60,000 nt of DNA from Mesostigma viride (GCA_009746045.1 RPFO01000246.1:729642-789641); one strand, 5' to 3'; positions 1-12,120 are shown, numbered from the stretch's first letter. Made by a program: numbers and translations. Notes: generated by a model not told the origin, from the sequence alone.

Positions 1-620
1 AACGTTTCCGTTCAGCAAGGTTTCAAACGCTTTCCTTCAGAACTGTCATTTCGTCTCGCTTGCTTATGAAATTTGACATCCCCACGTTGTGGCCCTAAAT
101 TCGAGCGCGTTATTCGAAACGGCGTGCACCGGTTGGTCCCCGCCCAAAGTGGTGCAACGGGAAACTGCGAAAAGTTTTAGTACAGATATCGGTTCGCGAC
201 TTTTTGTTTGACGGTTAAAAAAGTCAACGCGCCGTACCGTCCTGAGGCCGCGCGGATTGTCCTCCGTGGAAGGAGGACGCGCGAGCGGACGATTCCGACC
301 GGGACGAACCGCCGCCGTGCGCCACGCGCAACGGACCCTTCCCCGTGAACACCGTGGAAGCTCTCCGAGCGTGAGATACTTGGAAATTTCGTCACGTTCG
401 TATCGAAAATGAAATTTCTGACAAATTTGTCAGCTCGGACAGAACCACAATGAATTTCAGCATACCATTCGATACAACAATGATGATATTTCGGCGTCGG
501 ATACTTGGAAATTTCGTTACGTTCGTATCGCCAGTGAAATTCTGACAAATTTTATCCTGAACTATTTCGCATCATAACATGACTCCGTTGGGAGATCATC
601 ATGTAGCACTGGCTAACATA
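1..620. repeat. Partial D/E module of the higher-order repeat
   Basis: Bases 1 to about 237 match 4951-5187 almost exactly. The block then jumps, after the GC-rich word ending in cgcggattg, to sequence matching about 5797-6100. It is therefore a recombined copy of two parts of the longer D/E block downstream. It contains several GTTCAG words and the phrase ttggaaatttcgt twice. The open frame on the complement at 177-548 crosses these modules and has no recognisable domain, so I do not call it a gene. Confidence 0.7.
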
Positions 621-645
621 TTCCCTTGCTGGATGGATGGAGGTA
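575..645 (-). mobile_element. 3'-end remnant of the family-1 LINE
   Basis: The words taacatgactccgttggga, gatcatcatgtagcac and the following tggatggatgg are the reverse complement of the terminal untranslated region of the LINE copies at 38474-39735 and 41830-49975. Only the last ~70 bases survive. Related tail words occur near 1130, 2480 and 12405 beside the spacers of the minisatellites. Confidence 0.6.
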
Positions 646-1159
646 GGTGAAGAATCAAACCTTTTTGAATGACCTTATTTGTCTAATTGTAATTGCCTAG
701 CACAGTCTACCTAGAGGAGGGCCCTGATTGGCACAATTGTGGCCATGTACGTAATTATGCTACATGTCGTACATGATCTCCCAACTAGTCATGTTATAAT
801 TTAATTTCATTTTAATGCTAGCATGTCTTGTTGCATGCCCTCAAAGCTAAAATTGTTTATCACATGCAGAGAGAGCCCGCACAATGAATTTCAGCGTACC
901 ATTCATTAATTAATTATACCATGCGATATACTTTACAGATATTTCGCTGTCAAATACTTCGAAATTTGGGTACTGCTTTTTGCAAGCCAGCCATAAGGAC
1001 CAAACACTCCCATGCAAACTCCCATTTTCATCATTAATTAATATTCATTGAGTGGCAATCCTTTCATTCCTTTGTTCACACATGCACCATCCGTCATTCC
1101 CATTATTAAATTGAAAAAATTAAATCATAGCATGACTCCGTGGTGCCCACTATGACTTC
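621..1159. repeat. AT-rich spacer (G-type module), copy 1 of a tandem duplication
   Basis: This spacer from ttcccttgctggatggatgg to the first minisatellite unit is repeated almost without change at 1970-2508, an offset of 1349 bases. Its second half (gctttttgcaagc, ccatgcaaactccca, attcattgagtggcaatcc) is also related to 7885-8070 and 12140-12340. No gene is visible. Confidence 0.8.
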
Positions 1160-1969
1160 ATGGGGGGGGCTGGCATGCTTGCGTGGGTGTGGGGGGGCCT
1201 CGCATGCGTGCGTGGGTGTGGGGGGGAGTGGCATGCATGCGTGGGTGTGGTGGGGGGCTGCCATGCATGCGTGGGGTTAGGGGGGGCTGGCACGCGTGTG
1301 TGGGTTCGTGGGGTGGCTGCCATGCGTGCGTGGGTGTGTGGGGTGGCTGGCATGCGTACGTGGGTGTGGGGGTGGCTGGCATGCATAAGTGGGTTTGTGA
1401 TGGGCTGGCATGCGTGCGTGGGTTGGTGGGGTGGCTGGCATGCATGCGTGCATGTGGGGGGTCGCTGGCATGCATGCGTGGGTTTGTGGGGTAGCTGGCA
1501 TGCAGGCGTGGGTGTGGGAGGGGCTGGCATGCATGCGTGGGTGTGGGGGGTGGCTGGCATGCATGCCTGCATGTGGGGTGGGGCTGGCATGCGTGCGTGG
1601 GTTGGTGGGGTGGCTGGCATGCATGCGTGCATGTGGGGGGTCGCTGGCATGGATGCGTGGGTTTGTGGGGTAGCTGGCATGCGGGCGTGGGTGTGGGAGG
1701 GGCTGGCATGCATGCCTGCATGTGGGGTAGGGCTGGCATGCGTGCGTGGGTGTGGGGGGGGCTGCCATGCGTGTGTCGCGGGGCTGGCATTCGTGGGTGG
1801 TTGGCGGGGGAGTGGCATGCATGCGTGGGTGTGGTGGGGAGCTGTCATGCATGCGTGGTTTTAAGGGGGGGCTGGCACGCGTGCGTGGGTTCGTGGGGTG
1901 GCTGCCATGCGTGCGTGGGGGTGGGGGGTGGCTGGCATGCGTAAGTGGCTGTGGGGGTTGCTGGATGGA
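1160..1969. repeat. G-rich ~30-bp minisatellite, array 1
   Basis: Tandem degenerate units follow the pattern GGCTGGCATGCGTGCGTGGG followed by TGTGGGGGG. Each unit joins an alternating purine-pyrimidine stretch (GCATGCGTGCGTG) to runs of G. The period is near 30, so frames stay open on both strands and give spurious His/Pro/Met- or Gly/Trp/Cys-rich proteins. These are not genes. Confidence 0.95.
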
Positions 1970-2508
1970 TTCCCTTGCTGGATGGATGGAGGTAGGTGAA
2001 GAATCAAACCTTTTTGAATGACCTTATTTGTCTAATTGTAATTGCCTAGCACAGTCTACCTAGAGGAGGGCCCTGATTGGCACAATTGTGGCCATGTACG
2101 TAATTATGCTACATGTCGTACATGATCTCCCAACTAGTCATGTTATAATTTAATTTCATTTTAATGCTAGCATGTCTTGTTGCATGCCCTCAAAGCTAAA
2201 ATTGTTTATCACATGCAGAGAGAGCCCGCACAATGAATTTCAGCGTACCATTCATTAATTAATTATACCATGCGATATACTTTACAGATATTTCGCTGTC
2301 AAATACTTCGAAATTTGGGTACTGCTTTTTGCAAGCCAGCCATAAGGACCAAACACTCCCATGCAAACTCCCATTTTCATCATTAATTAATATTCATTGA
2401 GTGGCAATCCTTTCATTCCTTTGTTCACACATGCACCATCCGTCATTCCCATTATTAAATTGAAAAAATTAAATCATAGCATGACTCCGTGGTGCCCACT
2501 ATGACTTC
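1970..2508. repeat. AT-rich spacer (G-type module), copy 2 of the tandem duplication
   Basis: Near-identical to 621-1159. Together with the flanking minisatellites it shows that a spacer-plus-array unit was duplicated in tandem recently. No coding potential was seen. Confidence 0.85.
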
Positions 2509-3778
2509 ATGGGGGGGGCTGGCATGCTTGCGTGGGTGTGGGGGGCCTCGCATGCGTGCGTGGGTGTGGGGGGGAGTGGCATGCATGCGTGGGTGTGGTG
2601 GGGGGCTGCCATGCATGCGTGGGGTTAGGGGGGGCTGGCACGCGTGTGTGGGTTCGTGGGGTGGCTGCCATGCGTGCGTGGGTGTGTGGGGTGGCTGGCA
2701 TGCGTACGTGGGTGTGGGGGGTGGCTGGCATGCATAAGTGGGTTTGTGATGGGCTGGCATGCGTGCGTGGGTTGGTGGGGTGGCTGGCATGCATGCGTGC
2801 ATGTGGGGGGTCGCTGGCATGCATGCGTGGGTTTGTGGGGTAGCTGGCATGCAGGCGTGGGTGTGGGAGGGGCTGGCATGCATGCGTGGGTGTGGGGGTG
2901 GCTGGCATGCATGCCTGCATGTGGGGTGGGGCTGGCATGCGTGCGTGGGTGTGGGGGGGGCTCGCATGCGTGCGTGGGTGTGTGGGGGGCTCGCATGCGT
3001 GCGTGGGTGTGGGGGGGAGTGGCATGCATGCGTGGGTGTGGTGGGGGGCTGCCATGCATGCGTGGGGTTAGGGGGGGGCTGGCACGCGTGTGTGGGTTGG
3101 TGGGGTGGCTGCCATGCGTGCGTGGGTGTGTGGGGTGGCTGGCATGCGTACGTGGGTGTGGGGGGTGGCTGGCATGCATAAGTGGGTTTGTGATGGGCTG
3201 GCATGCGTGCGTGGGTTGGTGGGGTGGCTGGCATGCATGCGTGCATGTGGGGGGTCGCTGGCATGGATGCGTGGGTTTGTGGGGTAGCTGGCATGCGGGC
3301 GTGGGTGTGGGAGGGGCTGGCATGCATGCCTGCATGTGGGGTAGGGCTGGCATGCGTGCGTGGGTGTGGGGGGGGCTGCCATGCGTGTGTCGGGGGGCTG
3401 GCATGCGTGGGTGGTTGGCGGGGGGAGTGGCATGCATGCGTGGGTGTGGTGGGGAGCTGTCATGCATGCGTGGTTTTAAGGGGGGGCTGGCACGCGTGCG
3501 TGGGTTCGTGGGGTGGCTGCCATGCGTGCGTGGGGGTGGGGGGTGGCTGGCATGCGTAAGTGGCTGTGGGGGTTGCTGGAATGCATAAGTGGGTTGTGGG
3601 GTGGCTGGCATGCGTGCGTGGGTGTGGGGGTGGCTGGCATGCGTGCGTGGATTGGTGGGGTGGCTGGCATGCATGCGGGCATGTGGGGGGTGGCTGGAAT
3701 CCATGCGTGGGTTTGTGGGGTATAGCTAACATGTGTGCGTGGGTGTGGGAGGGGCTGGCATGCATGCGTTGGTTGACA
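2509..3778. repeat. G-rich ~30-bp minisatellite, array 2
   Basis: Same unit family and same orientation (G-rich on the + strand) as array 1. Long internal stretches repeat the unit order of array 1, for example the run containing the words gcataagtgggtttgtgatggg and ctgcatgtggggt, so the array itself contains a higher-order period. All open frames here are artefacts. Confidence 0.95.
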
Positions 3779-4950
3779 TGCCATGGATGAAAAACGCCAA
3801 GAAGAGTATATGGCCCCGCTGCCACCAAAAATCACCTGGTTGATCAACCAAGGGGATAGCCTGCACAGTGAGACACAAACACAGCAGACCCAGCAAAGCA
3901 AAATTCAGGTTGTAAGCGAGTGGAGATTACTTTTGACATGCTTGATGAAGAAATATATAACACACCTTCTACTGTCACACCTTCTATAAACAAATGGTTG
4001 ATTGATCACCTTATACACCACGTAAACATGCTACCAGACGCGCTCTTCAGTCCAGTCAAAATCCACGTGCGAAGCAAGTCAGCTTACGCAGAAAGCACCA
4101 TGAATGTCAGCCAGTACAGCAGTAAATGACGCCCCAAACCCGTGACCAGGCAAGCATCCAGAGGGGCTTTCACCGCCCAGTATATTCCAGAAAAAAGCAT
4201 CACAGATCCTTGGGCAACGGACGTTCACACAGGACATGCGAAGGACCATGAAGATGGCGTCCTGCACGGCTAATCTGCGTTTTTAAAAACCCTTGCTACG
4301 CTATGTCTTTGCTGCGACTAGGTGGATTCGGCGAAATGGAAAGAACGCAACCATGAAAATGCATCAGAAAGAGAGCAGGTACTACCCCGGTCATCGAAAC
4401 AAACGCCTCACCATCGGCATCGCCGGTTACGTCCCGTGGCAAAAAATCCAGCGTTCTTTCCAATATGATGTGGCGACAGCAGAAGCTCGTTGGCCACACC
4501 CCAAGCCTTCCACGAACAGCAAACTGATTTCACTAGGCACCCAATACGTAAAGCAGTTAAGCATGATACTACAATACCTAAATCTACAACGACATTCCAT
4601 TTCCAGGTCGCCATAGCGACACGGACCTCTCCCACGCAGGTATCACTCCGTTGACGCACCTCCAGCTCATAAAATTTCGCACTTGCTCTTCAAACATAAA
4701 ATTTTGACGTATAAAACCATGGCTGCGCATTCCCCACCCCAATTTTCTAGCCTACGTTGCCTGCCATCGCCAGCCAGCACAAGGAAAATTGCTCGCGCAG
4801 CACGTCACTTTGTTTTTCGCCCCGAGCATGCCGCACGCTTTGCCAATAATTCCCAGTTCCCACTGCCCAGCAAGAAAAAAGTGGGGGAGGGGGGGCTATC
4901 GCTAACTGAAAATTCCGTCTCGTTTGATTCTATTTCCCCTGTTCAGGCGC
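3779..4950. repeat. C module, copy 1
   Basis: Starts after the array with accacctggttgatcaacca-type sequence and runs through gggatagcctgcacagtgag, a cactgtcacaccttctataaac word, ccagtatattccagaaaa and the TATA-like box at 4710. Homologous, diverged copies lie at 9961-11240 and 14061-15235. Indels break every frame between the copies, so a protein-coding role is unlikely. At 4876-4890 it ends in half of the GC hairpin seen complete at 5670-5699. Confidence 0.75.
4710..4716 (+). promoter_or_regulatory. TATA-box-like element conserved among C modules
   Basis: TATAAAA is followed by a conserved phrase resembling GCATT..CC..CCCCAATTT about 15-40 bases downstream. The same arrangement occurs at 10886-10892, 14927-14933 and 19621-19627. 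Conservation of the box and the downstream phrase, while the surroundings drift, suggests a promoter inside the repeat. No transcript can be shown. Confidence 0.4.
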
Positions 4951-5669
4951 GAACGTTTCCGTTCAGCAAGGTTTCAAACGCTTTCCTTCAGAACTGTCAT
5001 TTCGTCTCGCTTGCTTATGAAATTTGACATCCCCACGTTGTGGCCCTAAATTCGAGCGCGTTATTCGAAACGGCGTGCACCGGTTGGTCCCCGCCCAAAG
5101 TGGTGCAACGGGAAACTGCGAAAAGTTTTAGTACAGATATCGGTTCGCGACTTTTTGTTTGACGGTTAAAAAAGTCAACGCGCCGTACCGTCCTGAGGCC
5201 GCGCGGATTGGCGAGACGCCCCACCTGCCCGCAAAAGTCTGAACATGTTCAGCGTTTCAGACCCGTTCAGAACTCCTGACAGTCGATCTCTAAGGTTTGG
5301 GGAATTTCTTTGTACTACGCGATTGGCCATCTCGCTACGGTCCTGGACGTCGTCCGCTCCCGCGCTAGGGGGCGCGGGGGACGGCCCCACCTTCGGCCTA
5401 CGGCCTCGGCCAAAGTTTTCGGGCGTCATAAATCGTAGTTACATTAGGGGATATCGGCCGCCCTGCGCTCGCGGTTTTCGTACGGGCCACTTTTCGGGCC
5501 TCACGGTTTGCCCAATCTTTTCGTTGGGGTTAATCGTAGTCACTAGAGGGGGATTAATCGTAGTCACTAGAGGGGGATTGCCCAATCTTTTCGTTGGGGT
5601 TAATCGTAGTCACTAGAGGGGGATCGTTGGGGTTAATCGTAGTCACTAGAGGGGGACAAGAAAAAAGTG
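4951..5669. repeat. D/E module with three tandem integration-like boxes
   Basis: GTTCAG-rich D segment followed by the E phrase ctatcggccgccctgcgctc, which recurs near 11752, 15696, 20706 and 21802. At about 5527-5655 the phrase ttaatcgtagtcactagag plus ggggat is repeated several times, some copies separated by tgcccaatcttttcgttggg. A single copy of that phrase marks the E-to-F boundary elsewhere. Confidence 0.7.
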
Positions 5670-5699
5670 GGGGAGGGGGGGCTATCGCCCCCCCTCCCC
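5670..5699. repeat. Perfect GC hairpin, 12-bp stem
   Basis: GGGGAGGGGGGG (5670-5681), loop CTATCG, then CCCCCCCTCCCC (5688-5699). The identical hairpin is at 6616-6645. At 4876-4890 only the left arm and loop remain, where two modules are fused. Confidence 0.9.
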
Positions 5700-7330
5700 G
5701 ACTTGAGAGGACGTGACTCGCCGCTAGCGGCCCAGAGGCCGATAGTCGACCTTCTGGGCGCCAACCGCACCGGCCCGCGCGACGCGCCAAGACCCTTCCA
5801 CGGAGGACGCGCGAGCGGACGATTCCGACCGGGACGAACCGCCTCCGTGCGCCACGCGCAACGGACCCTTCCCCGTGAAGACCGTGGAAGCTCTCCGAGC
5901 GTGAGATACTTGGAAATTTCGTCACGTTCGTATCGAAAATGAAATTTCTGACAAATTTGTCAGCTCGGACTGAACCACAATGAATTTCAGCATTCCATTC
6001 GATACAACAATGATATTTCGGCGTCGGATACTTGGAAATTTCGTTACGTTCGTATCGCCAGTGAAATTCTGAAAAATTTTATCCTGAACTATTTCGCCCC
6101 ACCCTGACTGAACGCCAGTTCGGCTCTGAACCTTCCAACCGTCCTGCAAATTTGATCCATCCGTTCAGAAAATCGCATTCCATTGACGTTGTGGCCGTTA
6201 TTCGAGCGCGTTATTCGAAACGGCGTGCACCGGTTGGTCCCCTTGTCCAAAGTGGTGCAACGGGAAACTGGGAAAAGTTTAGGAGAGATCCATTCGCCAG
6301 TAGCTTGTTTGACGTTTAAAAGAGTCAACGCGCCGTAATTCCTGAGGCCGCGCGGATTGGCGAGACGCCCCACCTGCCCGCGAAAGTCTGAACATGTTCA
6401 GCGTTTCAGCACCCGTTCAGAACTCCTGACAGTCGATCTCCAAGGTTTGGGGATTTTCTTTGTACTACGGCGATTGGCCATCTCGCAACGGTCCTGGACG
6501 TCGTCCGCTCCCGCGCTAGGGGGCGCGGGGGACGGCCCCACCTTCGGCCTACGGCCTCGGCCAAAGTTTTCGGGCTTCATAAATCGTAGTTACATTAGGG
6601 GACAAGAAAAAAGTGGGGGAGGGGGGGCTATCGCCCCCCCTCCCCGACTTGAGAGGACGTGACTCGCCGCTAGCGGCCCAGAGGCCGATAGTCGACCTTC
6701 TGGGCGCCAACCGCACCGGCCCGCGCGACGCGCCAAGACCCTTCCACGGAGGACGCGCGGGCGGACGATTCCGACCGGGACGAACCGTCTCCGTGCGCCA
6801 CGCGCAACGGACCCTTCCCCGTGAAGACCGTGGAAGCTCTCCGAGCGTGAGATACTTGGAAATTTCGTCACGTTCGTATCGAAAATGAAATTCTGACAAA
6901 TTTTCAGCTCGGACTTGACCACTATGAATTTCAGCACACCATTCGATATACTTTAGAGATATTTCAGCGTCAGATACTTGGAAATTTCGTTACGGTCGTA
7001 TCTCCAGTGAAATTCTGACAAATTTCTCCGCTCGGACTGAACCACAATCAATTTCCGCATACCATTCGATATACTAAATATAATTTTGCGTTTCCGGTCA
7101 GCAACGCTATGAACGTTTTCGTTCATAACTGAAAATTCCGTCTCGTTTGATTCTATTTCCCCTGTTCAGGCGCGAACGTTTCTGTTCAGCACGTAACTGT
7201 CATTTCCTCTCGCTTGCTTATCAAATTTCACATCCCACGTCCTGTGCCTAAAGAAGTTTTAGTACAGATATCAGTTCGCCAAGAATTTGTTTGACGCTTA
7301 AAAAAGTCAACGCGCCGTAATTCCTGAGGC
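5700..7330. repeat. Two further D/E module copies
   Basis: 5700-5910 and 6646-6860 are near-identical; so are 5170-5420, 6330-6580 and 7300-7560. The segments carry the gagatacttggaaatttcgt word and many GTTCAG/CTGAAC words. Open frames through the GC-rich parts have no recognisable domain and are repeated in the other copies with frame changes. Confidence 0.75.
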
Positions 7331-7860
7331 CGCGCGGATTGGCGAGACGCCCCACCTGCCCGCAAAAGTCTGAACATGTTCAGCTTTTCAGCACCCGTTC
7401 AGGAAACTCGAGAATCGATCTCCAAGGTTTGGGGATTTTCTTTGTACTACGCCGATTGGCCATCTCGCTACGGTCCTGGACGTCGTCCGCTCCCGCGCTA
7501 GGGGGCGCGGGGGACGGCCCCACCTTCGGCCTACGGCCGCGGCCAAAGTTTTCGGGCTTCATAAATCGTAGTTACATTAGGGGACAAGGTGGGGGGGCCA
7601 AGGCCCCCCACTTATTCGGACGCACTACGCCACCAGGGGCCCTGAGGCCCCCGCCGAAAGCTTCGACCCGCCGGGTTGAGCCCGCCGACCGGCCCGGCCC
7701 CTACGCCGGGGGGCGAACGCTCGGCGTCCTTCCTTTGGGGGCTTCCCATCGCGCGCGCTCGCGCCGGCCCGCCGCACCGTCGATCCCACGCTCCGTCCCT
7801 CACGGGCACGTCCAGCACGCGTCCTACTACTAGTACATCAACCCAGTCCGAATAGTACCG
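7331..7860. repeat. E-to-F module junction and F module, copy 1
   Basis: The F module begins at about 7588 with the hairpin GTGGGGGGGCC-AA-GGCCCCCCAC and runs through a GC-rich block ending in cgcaccgtcgatcc. Copies are at about 11857-12070, 15803-16020 and 20812-21030. The junction word ggggacaag precedes either this hairpin (F) or the hairpin at 5670 (E), as if two alternative blocks were joined at one site. Confidence 0.75.
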
Positions 7861-8180
7861 TATATTGTGTGACGTCGCCGTTCATTGCATGCAAGTATTT
7901 CCTTACTCATTACTTCCTAACAACTGAAACTGACAATGCAGCTATGCCATGCAAGACACAATGTGGGTACCGCTTTTTGCAAGCGGCAGCCATAACGACC
8001 AAACACTTCCATGCAAACTCCCATGTTCATCATTCATTAATATTCATTGAGTGGCAATCCTTTGTAAACACATGCACCGTCGTTAATGCACACCATGACT
8101 TCATGTAGACAATGTTTTGTACATGACTCGACGGTGCCCTTGCGCGCGACCGTGGGGCGTCGCAGGCCAGCCCTGTCCAT
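7861..8180. repeat. G module, copy before array 3
   Basis: Contains gcatgcaagtatttcctta, ctgcaat-rich spacer and gctttttgcaagcggcagcc. Matches 12121-12400 closely and 880-1070 more distantly. No gene is visible. Confidence 0.7.
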
Positions 8181-9690
8181 TTGTGGGTGTGGTGGGGAGC
8201 TACCATGCATGCGTGGGGGGGGCTGGGATTCGAGCGTGGGTGTGGAGGGGAGCTGCCATGCATGCATGTGGGGCGGGGCGGGATGCCATACCTGCGTGGG
8301 TGTGGTGGGCAGCTACCATGCATGCGTGGGTGTGGGGGACGGCTGGCATCCGTACGTGGGTGTGGGGGGTGGCTGGCATGCACATGCATGTGGGGGGTGG
8401 CTGGCATGCATACGTGGGTTTGTGGGGGGGCTGGCATGCGTGCGTGGGTGTGGGGGGGCTGCCATGCATGCGTGGGTGTGGGGGGTAGCTGCCATGCACA
8501 CATGTGGGGCGGGGCGGGTTGGCATGCGTGCATGGGTGTGTGGGGGGACGGCATGCGTACGTTGGTGACGGGGGTGGCTGGCATGCATAAGTGGGTTTGT
8601 GGGGGGGCTGCCATGCATGCGTGCATGTGGGGGGGGCTGGCACGCGTGTGTGGGTTTGGCGGGGGGCTGGCATGCATGCGTGGGTGTGGGGGGGGCTGAC
8701 ATGCGTGCGTGGGTGGGGGGGTGGCTGGCATGCGTGCCTAAGTTTGGGGGTGGGCTGCCGTGCGTGCGTGGGTTTAGGGGGGGCTGGCATGCGTGCCTGG
8801 GTTCGTGGGGTGGGCTGCCATGTGTGCGTGGGTGTGGGGGGTGGCTGGCATGCGTACGTGGGTGTGGGGGGTGGCTGGCATGCACGTGCATGTGGGGGGT
8901 GGCTGGCATGTATGCGTGGGTTTGTGGGGTGGCTGGCATGCGTGCGTGGGTGTGGGGGTGGCTGGCATGCGTGCATGGGTGTGGGGGGTGGCTGGAATGC
9001 AAGCATGCATGTGGGGGGGGGGCTTGTTTGCATGTGGGGTGGCTGGCAAGCATGCGTGCATGTGGGGGTTGGCTGGCATGCGTGCGTGGGTTGGGGGGCG
9101 GCTGCCATGCGTGCGTGGGTGTGTGGGGGGGCTGGCATGCATGCATGCATGTGGGGGGGGCTGGCATCCATGCGTGGGTTTGTGGGGTGGCTGGCATGCA
9201 TGCGTGCATGAGGGGGGGGCTGGCATGCGTGCGTGGGTGTGGGGGGGGCGTACGTGGGTCTGGGGGGTGGCTGGCATGCCTGCGTGGGGTTTGTGAGGGG
9301 GCTGGCATGCATGCGTGGGTGTAGTGGGGGGCTGCCATGCATGCGTGGGTTTGTGGGGGGGGCTGGCACGCGTGCGTGGGTTCGTGGGGTGGCTGCCATG
9401 CGTGCGTGGGTGTGTGGGGTGGCTGGCATGCGTACGTGGGTGTGGTGGGGGGCTGCCATGCATGCGTGGGTTTAGGGGGGGGCTGGCACGCGTGCGTGGG
9501 TTCGTGGGGTGGCTGCCATGCGTGCGTGGGTGTGTGGGGTGGCTGGCATGTGTACGTGGGTGTGGGGGGTGGCTGGCATGCATAAGTGGGTTTGTGTGTG
9601 TGGGGGGGGGTGGCTGGCATGCGTGCGTGGGCATGGGGGTGGCTGGCATGCGTGCGTGGGTTGGTGGGGTGCCTGGCATGCATATGTACG
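8181..9690. repeat. G-rich ~30-bp minisatellite, array 3
   Basis: Same unit family as arrays 1 and 2, again G-rich on the + strand. Units vary by transitions and by the number of Gs in the final run. Very long spurious frames exist on both strands. Confidence 0.95.
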
Positions 9691-9960
9691 CCCGCGGTGC
9701 CCCTGATTGCTGTCTGGCCCCTAATCATGTGGATGTGGCTGGCTGCCTGCCCTCCTGTTTGCCTCATCCCCAAACCCCATGCCGCAACGCTCGTAGCTCA
9801 AGCCCCATGGCTCATGCCCCATGGCCCTTGCCGGCCAGCCTACCTGTGCTGCATACCCTTGCATCCTTTCCTGCCTCGCCTGGCCTGGCCTGCCCTGCCC
9901 TCTCTGCCCTCCCGCCCGCCCATGCGGTCCGTTGCCACGGATGGAAAATGAGAAGAAACG
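9691..9960. repeat. B module (C-rich), copy 1
   Basis: Begins cccctgattgctgtctggcc and includes ccccatggctcatgcccc and a cctggcctggcctgccctg run. It closely matches 13847-14060, which has the same position between an array and a C module. No coding signal was seen. Confidence 0.7.
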
Positions 9961-11240
9961 AATATGGCCCCGCTGGCACCACAAATCACCTGGTTGGTCA
10001 ACCAAGGGGATAGCCTGCACAATGAGACAGGAACACAGCAGACCCAGCAAAGCAAGATTCAGGTTGTAAGCCAGTGGAGATTACTTTTGACTTGCTTGAT
10101 GAAGAAATATAAAACACCTTCTACTGTCACACCTTCTATGAACAAATGGTTGATTGATCACCTTATACACCACGTAAACATGTTACCAGACGCGCTCTTC
10201 AGCCCAGTGAAAATCCACGTGCGAAGCAAGGCAGATTATCTAACGCAGAAAGCACCATGAATGTCAGCGAGTACAGCAGTAAATGACGCCCTAAACTCAT
10301 GAGCAGGCAAGCATCCACAGGGGCTTTCACCGCCCAGTATATTCCAGAAAAAATCATCACAGATCCTCTGGCAACGGACGTTGACACGGGAAACCCGAAG
10401 GACCATGAAGATGGCGTCCTGCACGGCTAAGAAAATGAAACGCAGACCCTTGCTACGCTATGTCTTCGCTTCTACTACGTGAATTCGGCCCAATGGAAAC
10501 AACGCAACCGAGGAAACGCATCAGAAAGAGAGCAGGCACTAGGCCGGTCATCGAAACAAACGACTCACCATCGGCATCGCCAGCGTACGTCCCGTGGCAA
10601 CAAATCCAGCGTTCATTCCAATATTGTGTGACGACAACAGAAACTCGTCGGCCGCACCCACGCCTTCCACGAACAGCAAACTGATTTCACTAGGCACCCA
10701 ATACGTCAAGCAAAGAAGCACGATAGCATAATACCTAAATCTAAAACGACATTCCATTTCCAGGTCGCTAGCTATCGCAGCAGGCCATAGCGCCCCGAAC
10801 CTCTCCCACGCACGAGACTGCCCACCGACGTCCAGCCAGATCAGAAACAATTCAAAGGTACGCATCGAAATGGAACATTGAACGCTATAAAAGCAATGCC
10901 CACGCATTGTCCATCCCCAATTTTCCAGGCAGCGTTGACCGCCATCCCCAGCCAGCAGGAAATTCAATTAAGTGCTGTCGCAGCATGTCGCCCCCTCACC
11001 CCCTCGCAGTCCTGGTTTTGCACGTTCGATTGCTTGGGCGCGTCCAGGCGGTCCAGCACCGCGTACTACCCACTTGAAAATCCTCCCAAGTCATTTTTTC
11101 CCTGCTTGGTAAGTACGGAATGTGGCAGAAATTCGTCCAGCAAGCATCATACTACTCTCCACTCCTCCAACTCAAAATTTGCGTATAATTTTAGAATAAA
11201 TATCATTCAAATCACGTTCAGACTCTAACTTCAGTCTGAA
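9961..11240. repeat. C module, copy 2
   Basis: Homologous to 3800-4800 and 14061-15235, with a TATA-like box at 10886-10892. Short frames such as 10460-10684 are conserved only in part and are broken by indels in the other copies. Confidence 0.75.
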
Positions 11241-12120
11241 TCGAAAAGTGATGCGAAAACACTCAGTGAAACGGTTTCTGAACGAAATGCGGACAGGAAA
11301 ACGGCCGTAACGGCCAAATTGTTACGGTTTCAAAACATTTTCTGGACGTTCCGTCGACTTGCCGCACTGAACAATACGATACCTGAGGACGGCGGGCTTT
11401 TAACTCCCGAGTTGTTGTACTTCCGCGTAGAATATCCGTTAACCTTCCTCGGCTTGTTTTGGAGATTTAGATTCGCGACCAAAAGTTAGACGCTCGCAAC
11501 AATTTGACATCGCGTTTCAGGTCCGTCAAACTGCCTGTGTTTTCTTTCTCCTCCCATTGGCGAGCCACCCCCCCTGCTGAACAATTTGCTGAACAGGAAA
11601 CCCCCCTGCCCGCAAAAGTGCTGAACCGGATCTGACCAGATCAGGCATTTCAGCCCCCGTTCAGAACTCCTGACAATCGATCTGCCTAGTTTGCCACTTT
11701 TCGGGCAACTGCTCCGATTGGGCGCCACAGCGGATCCCCGGATCGCCCTGACTATCGGCCGCCCTGCGCTCGCGGTTCTCGTACGGGCCACTTTTCGGTC
11801 CTCACGGTTTGACAAAATTTTTCGTTGGGGTTAATCGTAGTTACTAGAAGGGGACAAGGTGGGGGGGCCAAGGCCCCCCACGAATTCGGACGCACTACGC
11901 CACCAGGGGCCCTGAGGCCCCCGCCGAAAGCTTCGACCCGCCGGGTTGAGCCCGCCGACCGGACCGGCCCCTACGCCGGGGGGCGAACGCTCGGCGGCCT
12001 TCCTTTGGGGGCTTCCCATCGCGCGCGCTCGCGCCGGCCCGCCGCACCGTCGATCCTACGCTCCGTCCCTCACGGGCACGTCCAGCACGCGTCGTACTAC
12101 TAGTACATCAACCCAGTCCG
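11241..12120. repeat. D/E/F module block
   Basis: D segment (tctgaacgaaatgcg, ccgtcgacttgccgcactga), then the E phrase at about 11752, then F with its hairpin at about 11857. Closest relatives are 15236-16025 and 20151-21030. No gene. Confidence 0.75.

Noticed and set aside
7339-7833. GC-rich 164-residue frame in the E/F module as a gene
   Set aside because: The same sequence recurs at least four times with frame-disrupting differences and contains a strong hairpin; it behaves as a non-coding repeat.
5697-7860. Ribosomal DNA or 5S spacer identity for the D/E/F modules
   Set aside because: No conserved 18S, 28S, 5.8S or 5S words could be found in any copy.
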